From the NCBI RefSeq assembly GCF_025351285.1, contig NZ_JANXWG010000004.1, positions 1 to 38,822 of the forward strand: DNA of 38,822 nt, written 5' to 3'. Below, piece by piece: positions 33,873-38,822 of the stretch (position 1 is the stretch's first letter; each line of letters opens with the position of its first letter). A program made the position numbers and the translations under genes. The DNA comes from Novosphingobium sp. GTDB taxonomy: Bacteria > Pseudomonadota > Alphaproteobacteria > Sphingomonadales > Sphingomonadaceae. The notes beneath the pieces were generated by a model. The model saw only the letters and a program-made list of their open reading frames with translations. It searched no databases and had not been told where the DNA came from.

Positions 33873-33937
33873 CCGGTCGTTGCCACCGGTCGTTGCCACC
33901 GTCCGTTGCCACCGTCCGTTGACAGCGTCCGTTGACA
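33873..33937. repeat. Five 13-bp tandem repeats (minisatellite)
   Basis: The unit CCGGTCGTTGCCA changes gradually to CCGTCCGTTGCCA, CCGTCCGTTGACA and GCGTCCGTTGACA across five units (33873-33885, 33886-33898, 33899-33911, 33912-33924, 33925-33937). Degenerate units extend left to about 33849. It lies between the divergent GNAT and hydrolase starts, so copy number could affect promoter spacing. Confidence 0.85.
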
Positions 33938-34013
33938 GCGATGTGAATAAGCCGGAGACAGGCGCGGTCAACCGACGGGTTCGCCCAAAAGTCGGGAAAT
34001 GGAGAGGACCTGC

Positions 34014-34895
34014 ATGCCCCAGATAGCAGCCAACGGCGTCACGCTCGAGTACGAAGCCTACGGCGATCCCGCCGCCCCGCCGCTGCTGCTGATCATGGGG
34101 CTAGGCGCGCAACTGACGCTGTGGCCGATCGAACTGGTCGAAGCGCTGGTGGCGCGCGGTTTCCATGTGATCCGCTACGACAATCGCGACATCGGGCTCT
34201 CCACCAAGTTCACTCACGCGGCCGTGCCCGACCTGCCAGCCATGATGATGGCACTGATGAGCGGCAAACCCCCAGCGTTGCCCTACACGCTTGCCGATAT
34301 GGCCGATGACGCTGCCGCGTTGCTCACCGCACTGGGCATCGACAAGGCTCACGTGGTCGGCGCATCGATGGGTGGCATGATCGCGCAACTCGTCGCGATC
34401 CACCATCCTGAGCGCGTGGCATCGCTCACCTCGATCATGTCGACCACCGGCAACCCCATGCTGCCCCCCGCGAGGCCCGAAGCCATGGCCGCGCTGATGG
34501 AACGGCCGACCACCGCCGAACTCACCGATGTGCTGGCGCTCGGCCTGCGCATCTCAAGCGCCATCGGCAGCCCCGGCTATCCCGCACCCGAAGACCGCCT
34601 GCGGACACGCATCGAACGCGACTTCAACCGAAGCTTCCACCCCACCGGCGCCGCCCGCCAGATGGCCGCGATCATGGCCGACGGCGATCGGCGCGAACGG
34701 CTCAAGACCGTCACCGCGCCGACGCTGGTGATCCATGGCGAGGACGATCCGCTGGTGCCGGTCGAGGGCGGTAAGGACACCGCCGCGGCGATCCCGGGCT
34801 CCACGCTGCTGACGATACCCGGGATGGGACACGACTTGCCGATGGAACTGGTGGACCGGATTGCCGATGCAATTGCGGGGGTGGCCAAAGGGTAG
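34014..34895 (+). CDS. Alpha/beta hydrolase
   Basis: Alpha/beta-fold hydrolase, 293 residues, cytoplasmic (no signal peptide). The oxyanion region LLIMGLGAQ, YDNRDIGLST, the nucleophile elbow GASMGG (Ser), the acid in VIHGEDDPLVP (Asp) and the terminal His in GMGHDLP make a full catalytic triad. The YDNRDIGLS segment is frequent in the haloperoxidase-like/esterase branch. ATG 34014 is preceded by GGAGAGGA with 5 bp spacing. The substrate is unknown. Confidence 0.88.
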   Translation: MPQIAANGVTLEYEAYGDPAAPPLLLIMGLGAQLTLWPIELVEALVARGFHVIRYDNRDIGLSTKFTHAAVPDLPAMMMALMSGKPPALPYTLADMADDAAALLTALGIDKAHVVGASMGGMIAQLVAIHHPERVASLTSIMSTTGNPMLPPARPEAMAALMERPTTAELTDVLALGLRISSAIGSPGYPAPEDRLRTRIERDFNRSFHPTGAARQMAAIMADGDRRERLKTVTAPTLVIHGEDDPLVPVEGGKDTAAAIPGSTLLTIPGMGHDLPMELVDRIADAIAGVAKG

Positions 34896-34914
34896 GAGGT
34901 ACGGGTCAGGGAAA

Positions 34915-34957
34915 GGGGCCTTCCGGCGGGCAAGGCCCCACCCTTGTGGCCGGAGGC
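34915..34957 (+). repeat. Dispersed 3'-end repeat, copy C
   Basis: GGGGCCTTCCGGCGGGCAAG opens the copy, with the same order of blocks as copies A (7618) and B (10952, minus strand). Internal pairing GCCTT/AAGGC gives a hairpin. It begins about 20 bp behind the hydrolase stop, again in the orientation of the gene. Confidence 0.65.
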
Positions 34958-34986
34958 ACCCATAAGGGCAGATTCCACCCAGCACC

Positions 34987-35049
34987 TTCTCCACAAATTC
35001 ACTCCCCGCCAGTGCTTGCCGCGAAGCTTGTCCACAACATCGATCCACA
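34987..35049 (+). promoter_or_regulatory. Cluster of DnaA-box-like nonamers
   Basis: TTCTCCACA (34987-34995) and TTGTCCACA (35028-35036) each differ by one base from TTATCCACA; CGATCCACA (35041-35049) differs by two. All have the same orientation. DnaA controls nrd genes in Escherichia coli and replication-linked genes in Caulobacter, so control of nrdA is possible although the cluster is about 460-520 bp upstream. Confidence 0.4.
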
Positions 35050-35264
35050 CTGGAAATAAATTTTACAGACCCCATTTTCTGACTTGCGCTCGTAACAATG
35101 TGGGCAAGGTCCACGCGTCGCTGCACTGCAACATAAACTGCCGCGCGACGAAACGAATCGCAAGTGCGACGAACTGCGCTGTCAATGTGGCATTTACCCT
35201 CTTGTGTCCGACTCGGGTTCAGGCACAATAGGTAGTGGTCGGGTCGCCGGGGGACCTCAAAACC

Positions 35265-35294
35265 TTGTTACGAACGTGCGATGCAGGGTACAAT
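35265..35294 (+). promoter_or_regulatory. Possible sigma-70-type promoter of nrdA
   Basis: TTGTTA (35265-35270) and TACAAT (35289-35294) are 18 bp apart. Transcription would start near 35301 and give a leader of about 205 nt. Confidence 0.4.
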
Positions 35295-35507
35295 CTTGCA
35301 CGCAGGAACGCGCGTCTGGCGGAAGGGTTGGACGGTGCGACGCCGAAATGCGTGCTGCGCGCATGACGGCGATGTTCATGGTATGATCGGCCCCCGCCGA
35401 TTCGAACAGAAGCGGAACAACGGGCCGATGTGGCTCGGATCCGGGCGTTACGGTCGGCATGTCCAGTGTGGCCTGCCGACTGCGGGATGAAATGAAAGAA
35501 GCGGGTT

Positions 35508-37547
35508 ATGCAAATGGATTTCAGGACCGGTGACGGCGCGGGCATGCAGGACGAAATGGTGCTCGACAGCCCGGCTGGAGACGTCATCCTGGCTCAGGAG
35601 GCTTCGGCCCAGGAGACTTCGGCCCAGGAGACTTCGGCAATGACGATGGATTCCAAGGATGTCGGCACCGCTGCGCTGATCGGAACCATGACCGCGAACG
35701 TGGCTGCGGTCGCGGCCAACCCGGCTTCGGCGTCCGATTCGAAGGCCATCAACGCGCGGCGGTTCACGATCGTCACCGACGCGTCGCGCGATGCGCTGCT
35801 GACGCTGTTCGGCAAGGACACGCTCGACGATCGCTACCTGCTGCCGGGCGAGACGTATCAGGACCTGTTCGCGCGCGTGGCCGATGCCTATTCAGACAAC
35901 GAAGCGCATGCGCAACGGCTGTACGACTACATCTCGAAGCTGTGGTTCATGCCTGCAACGCCGGTGCTTTCGAACGGCGGCACCGGGCGGGGCTTGCCGA
36001 TTTCGTGCTACCTCAACTCGGTCGATGACAGCCTCGAAGGCATCGTTCGCACCTGGAACGAGAACGTCTGGCTCGCCAGCCGTGGCGGCGGCATCGGCAC
36101 TTATTGGGGCAACGTGCGCGGCATCGGTGAGCCGGTCGGGCTCAACGGCAAGACCAGCGGGATCATCCCGTTCGTGCGCGTGATGGACAGCCTGACGCTG
36201 GCGATTTCGCAAGGTTCGCTGCGGCGCGGGTCGGCGGCGTGCTACCTCGACGTCAGCCATCCCGAGATCGAGGAATTCCTCGAAATCCGCAAGCCCTCGG
36301 GCGATTTCAACCGCAAGGCGCTCAACCTCCACCACGGCGTGCTGCTGACCGACGCGTTCATGGAAGCCGTGCGCGACGGCACCGAGCATCACTTGCGCAG
36401 CCCCAAGGACGGCTCGATCCGCGCCACGGTCGACGCGCGCAGCCTGTTCCAGAAGCTGGTCGAAACCCGGCTGGCCACGGGCGAACCCTACATCGTGTTC
36501 TCCGACACCGTGAACCGCATGATGCCCAAGCATCATCGCGATCTCGGCCTCAAGGTCTCGACCTCGAACCTGTGTTCGGAAATCACGCTCCCCACCGGCC
36601 GCGACCATCTCGGCAACGATCGCACCGCGGTGTGCTGCCTGTCGTCGCTCAACCTGGAAACCTGGGACGAGTGGCAGGGCGATCGCACGTTCATCGAGGA
36701 CGTGCTGCACTTCCTCGACAACGTGCTGCAGGACTACATCGACCGCGCACCCGATGAAATGGCCCGCGCCAAGTACTCGGCCGCGCGCGAACGTTCGGTC
36801 GGCATGGGGGTGATGGGCTTCCACTCGTTCCTGCAGAAGAAGGGCATCGGCTTCGAAACCGCGATGGCAAAAGCGTGGAACCTCAAGATGTTCCGCCACA
36901 TTGCCGAACGCGCAGACGAAGCCAGCCTGATGCTCGCGCAGGAACGCGGCCCCTGCCCCGATGCGGCCGACATGGGCGTGATGCAGCGCTTTTCGTGCAA
37001 GATGGCGATTGCGCCCACCGCGTCGATCAGCATCATCTGCGGCGGCACCAGCGCGTGCATCGAACCGATCCCGGCCAATATCTACACGCACAAGACGCTG
37101 TCGGGCAGCTTCGTGGTCAAGAACCCTTATCTGGAAAAGCTGTTGCAGGCCAAGTCGAAGGATTCGACCAACGTGTGGAACACGATCCTCGAACGCGGCG
37201 GATCGATCCAGCACCTCGATTTCCTCAGCCCCGAGGAGAAAGCCGTGTTCAAGACCAGCTTCGAGATCGACCAGCGCTGGCTGCTCGAATTCGCTGCCGA
37301 TCGCACGCCTTATATCGACCAAGCGCAAAGCCTGAACCTCTACATCCCCGCAGACGTCGACAAGTGGGACCTGATGATGCTGCACTTCCAGGCGTGGGAA
37401 AAGGGCATCAAGTCGTTGTATTACCTGCGGAGCAAGTCGGTCCAGCGCGCCGGGTTCGCCGGTGGCGTAGAGGCGGACAACACCGCCGAGCCTGCGGTCT
37501 ATGAACTGCCGACCACCGATTACGACGAGTGCCTGGCGTGCCAGTAA
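35508..37547 (+). CDS. nrdA: Class Ia ribonucleoside-diphosphate reductase, alpha subunit
   Basis: Catalytic subunit that reduces ribonucleotides to deoxyribonucleotides. Active-site residues are visible: C167 (PISCYLN), N354-L-C356-S-E358 (C356 is the thiyl radical), the CC of AVCCLSSLN, the radical-transfer tyrosines in LYYLR, and the C-terminal C675-x2-C678. The N-terminal ~85 residues are Ala/Ser/Asp-rich with three 15-bp tandem repeats (35595-35639; QEASA, QETSA, QETSA) and show no ATP-cone, so the dATP overall-activity switch of the Escherichia coli enzyme seems missing. ATG 35508 has AAAGAAG upstream; ATG 35514 is an alternative. nrdB follows after one intervening gene. Confidence 0.95.
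   Translation: MQMDFRTGDGAGMQDEMVLDSPAGDVILAQEASAQETSAQETSAMTMDSKDVGTAALIGTMTANVAAVAANPASASDSKAINARRFTIVTDASRDALLTLFGKDTLDDRYLLPGETYQDLFARVADAYSDNEAHAQRLYDYISKLWFMPATPVLSNGGTGRGLPISCYLNSVDDSLEGIVRTWNENVWLASRGGGIGTYWGNVRGIGEPVGLNGKTSGIIPFVRVMDSLTLAISQGSLRRGSAACYLDVSHPEIEEFLEIRKPSGDFNRKALNLHHGVLLTDAFMEAVRDGTEHHLRSPKDGSIRATVDARSLFQKLVETRLATGEPYIVFSDTVNRMMPKHHRDLGLKVSTSNLCSEITLPTGRDHLGNDRTAVCCLSSLNLETWDEWQGDRTFIEDVLHFLDNVLQDYIDRAPDEMARAKYSAARERSVGMGVMGFHSFLQKKGIGFETAMAKAWNLKMFRHIAERADEASLMLAQERGPCPDAADMGVMQRFSCKMAIAPTASISIICGGTSACIEPIPANIYTHKTLSGSFVVKNPYLEKLLQAKSKDSTNVWNTILERGGSIQHLDFLSPEEKAVFKTSFEIDQRWLLEFAADRTPYIDQAQSLNLYIPADVDKWDLMMLHFQAWEKGIKSLYYLRSKSVQRAGFAGGVEADNTAEPAVYELPTTDYDECLACQ
35595..35639 (+). 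repeat. 15-bp in-frame tandem repeats in nrdA
   Basis: Units at 35595-35609, 35610-35624 and 35625-35639 of the type CAGGAGACTTCGGCC; the first unit has one base different and the last differs at its final base. They code for repeated five-residue steps in a disordered N-terminus. Confidence 0.85.
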
Positions 37548-37566
37548 CTTTCGCCCGAGCGGTCTG

Positions 37567-37944
37567 ATGCGCAAATATCACCGTTGGCTGTCGGTCCTGT
37601 TCGGCGTGTTCCTTTTGTGGATCGCGGTGACCGGGGTCATGAGCCAATTCGCCGACATCGTCGCGGAAAGTGAACGTCCGGCCGCCGCCGCGGTGCCCGC
37701 CGGGTTCGCTTGCCCCGCCACCATGATCTGCCGGCCCAAGCCGGCGCCCGACGGCGCGCGCGCGTGGGTCGGTTATCTCCACCACCTTCATTCGGGCGAG
37801 GAATTCGGGCCCGTCGGCACCGCGATCTCGATCGTGTCGGGCATTGTGATGATCTTCTTCAGCTTTTCGGGGCTGTGGATGTATATTCAGATGTGGCGCA
37901 ACCGCAGCGCACGCGGCGTCAAGCCCGGCTGGTTCTGGGGCTGA
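37567..37944 (+). CDS. PepSY-associated TM protein
   Basis: A 125-residue membrane protein. It begins MRKYHRWLSVLFGVFLLWIA, the start typical of PepSY_TM proteins, with one helix at residues 6-26 and a second at about 93-112, and an external loop containing two Cys (FACPATMICRP) and His-rich YLHHLHSGEEFG. The HxxHSG motif is characteristic of the family, often linked to iron or ferric reductase functions. It is located 19 bp after nrdA and before nrdB, so it may ride on the nrd transcript; a link to iron supply of the di-iron NrdB is speculation. Confidence 0.75.
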   Translation: MRKYHRWLSVLFGVFLLWIAVTGVMSQFADIVAESERPAAAAVPAGFACPATMICRPKPAPDGARAWVGYLHHLHSGEEFGPVGTAISIVSGIVMIFFSFSGLWMYIQMWRNRSARGVKPGWFWG

Positions 37945-38276
37945 TCCGCCCATGAAACGGCCCATGCAACCGCCTTGCAACCCTGCTGAAACGCCCACGA
38001 AGAGCGCCCCGTCGCCGGAGGGGACGACGGGGCTGCTCCCGACCTCGGAACACGCGTCACCAAGTTCATGGCAACGCGGAACGGGCCTTGTCCCGAAGGG
38101 AGCGGGACGGCTTACGCCTAGCGGCCAGGGCGCCATGGGGGGACCAGGGCCAGGCCGCATGGATGTTCAACCCGCCAGGGCCTTGCGCGTTCCACCGCCC
38201 CTTGGTCCCTATCGTAAATTTCGCCTGAAACCGCTTACCCCGCCTTCAACCGCTCACCGCTGACAGGACAATCCCG
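37945..38276. other. Intergenic region between the PepSY gene and nrdB
   Basis: No convincing gene. It contains a 9-bp perfect inverted repeat GCCCCGTCG/CGACGGGGC (38006-38014 and 38025-38033) and a second one GTCCCG/CGGGAC around 38088-38106, plus repeated CCAGGGC/GGCCAGG strings near 38125-38155. A frame of about 100 codons runs through it, but its composition (Pro/Gly/Ser/Arg) looks non-coding. Confidence 0.5.
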
Positions 38277-38822
38277 ATGTCGCTTCTCGAAGCCCGCAAG
38301 ACTTACAAGCCGTTCGAATACCCCTGGGCCTACGAGTTCTGGAAGCGCCAGCAGCAGATCCACTGGATGCCCGAAGAAGTGCCGCTCGGCGAAGATTGCC
38401 GCGATTGGGCGCAGAAGATCAGCGAGCACGAACGCAACCTGCTCACGCAGATCTTCCGCTTCTTCACCCAGGCCGACATCGAGGTGCAGGATTGCTACCA
38501 CGACAAGTACGGCCGCGTGTTCAAGCCCACCGAGGTCAAGATGATGCTGGCCGCCTTCTCCAACATGGAGACGGTGCACATCGCCGCGTATTCGCACTTG
38601 CTCGACACCATCGGCATGCCCGAAAGCGAATACGGCATGTTCCTGGAATACCAGGAAATGCGCGACAAGCACGATTACCTCAAGAACTTCACCGTCGATT
38701 CGGACGAGGACATCGCGCGCACGCTGGCCATGTTCGGCGGGTTCACCGAAGGGCTGCAACTGTTCGCCAGCTTCGCCATGCTGATGAACTTCCCGCGCTT
38801 CAACAAGATGAAGGGCATGGGC
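38277..38822 (+). CDS. nrdB: Class Ia ribonucleoside-diphosphate reductase, beta subunit (partial, 3' end cut)
   Basis: Radical-generating di-iron subunit. The first 182 residues are in the window. D67, E98 and H101 are iron ligands and Y105 the radical tyrosine (METVHIAAYSHLLD), with the same 31-residue D-to-E distance as D84-E115 in Escherichia coli NrdB. GGFTEGLQLFASF follows. There is no ATP-cone at the N-terminus, which starts directly with LEARKTYKPFEYPWA. ATG 38277 is preceded by ACAGGACA. The remaining half, including the other iron ligands, lies outside the window. Confidence 0.95.
   Translation, partial: MSLLEARKTYKPFEYPWAYEFWKRQQQIHWMPEEVPLGEDCRDWAQKISEHERNLLTQIFRFFTQADIEVQDCYHDKYGRVFKPTEVKMMLAAFSNMETVHIAAYSHLLDTIGMPESEYGMFLEYQEMRDKHDYLKNFTVDSDEDIARTLAMFGGFTEGLQLFASFAMLMNFPRFNKMKGMG

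Larger units (their letters stand above)
34896..35507. other. Non-coding region before nrdA
   Basis: No convincing gene in these 612 bp. From left to right it holds dispersed repeat copy C, three DnaA-box-like nonamers in an AT-richer stretch (34987-35049), a possible promoter (35265-35294), and a 7-bp inverted repeat GTCGGCA/TGCCGAC (35453-35459 and 35474-35480) just ahead of the nrdA ribosome site. I saw no NrdR box and no riboswitch that I recognise. Confidence 0.6.

Noticed and set aside
35399..35407. GATTCGAAC resembling a tRNA T-loop on the minus strand
   Set aside because: The flanking bases do not form a T-stem and no acceptor or anticodon arm is present.
37952..38263. A 103-codon frame between the PepSY gene and nrdB
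   Set aside because: Pro/Gly/Ser-rich, no ribosome site, and it runs through two hairpins; most likely non-coding.
1..38822. CRISPR array, prophage or classic defence locus
   Set aside because: No regularly spaced repeats with unique spacers, no phage structural or integrase genes, and no recognised restriction, toxin-antitoxin or abortive-infection genes.

Overview
The window is GC-rich chromosomal DNA of an alphaproteobacterium, most probably of the order Sphingomonadales (Novosphingobium/Sphingomonas-like). Pointers are the cytochrome c chaperone (CBP3-type)-DUF177 pair, a large TonB-dependent receptor, the ccoNOQP-GHIS cluster followed by hemN, a bamE-hslV-hslU run, and small GC-rich palindromic repeats just behind gene ends. 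The genus is inference; no rRNA or tRNA gene is present.

Layout. 0-7.6 kb: an Atm1-type ABC exporter, a small membrane-anchored unknown, a membrane-bound AraC-type regulator, a histidine-box fatty acid hydroxylase/sterol desaturase, and two tandem paralogous POT-family transporters with a divergent DUF1737 gene between them. 7.7-10.9 kb: an AT-richer islet with four unrecognised or poorly known small genes and an IS1595-type transposase; it is bordered on each side by a copy of a dispersed repeat. 11-17.1 kb: hslU, hslV, bamE (minus strand), then the cytochrome bc1 assembly chaperone, DUF177/YceD, a MATE exporter and an FNR-type [4Fe-4S] regulator. 17.4-20.7 kb: a TonB-dependent receptor. 20.9-31.3 kb: ompW, divergent from a ten-gene micro-aerobic block: ccoN, ccoO, ccoQ, ccoP, ccoG, ccoH, ccoI, ccoS, a small cysteine-rich exported protein and hemN. 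31.5-33 kb: a two-component pair whose kinase carries a plant-ethylene-receptor-like sensor domain. 33.2-34.9 kb: a GNAT acetyltransferase and an alpha/beta hydrolase, divergent. 35.5 kb to the end: class Ia ribonucleotide reductase nrdA, a PepSY-type membrane gene, and the start of nrdB (cut by the window edge).

How it works together. The central theme is low-oxygen respiration. An FNR protein with the four expected cysteines and an E-x-x-S-R recognition helix is encoded at 16.4 kb. The ompW-ccoN intergenic region holds one perfect FNR box (TTGAT-N4-ATCAA) and one 9/10 box, positioned one for each divergent gene. CcoGHIS supply copper and assemble the cbb3 oxidase, and HemN makes heme without oxygen. 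Next to this copper-handling block lies the ethylene-receptor-like kinase, which retains the Asp, Tyr, Cys, His and Lys positions linked to Cu(I)/ethylene binding in ETR1. This is the most interesting item in the window.
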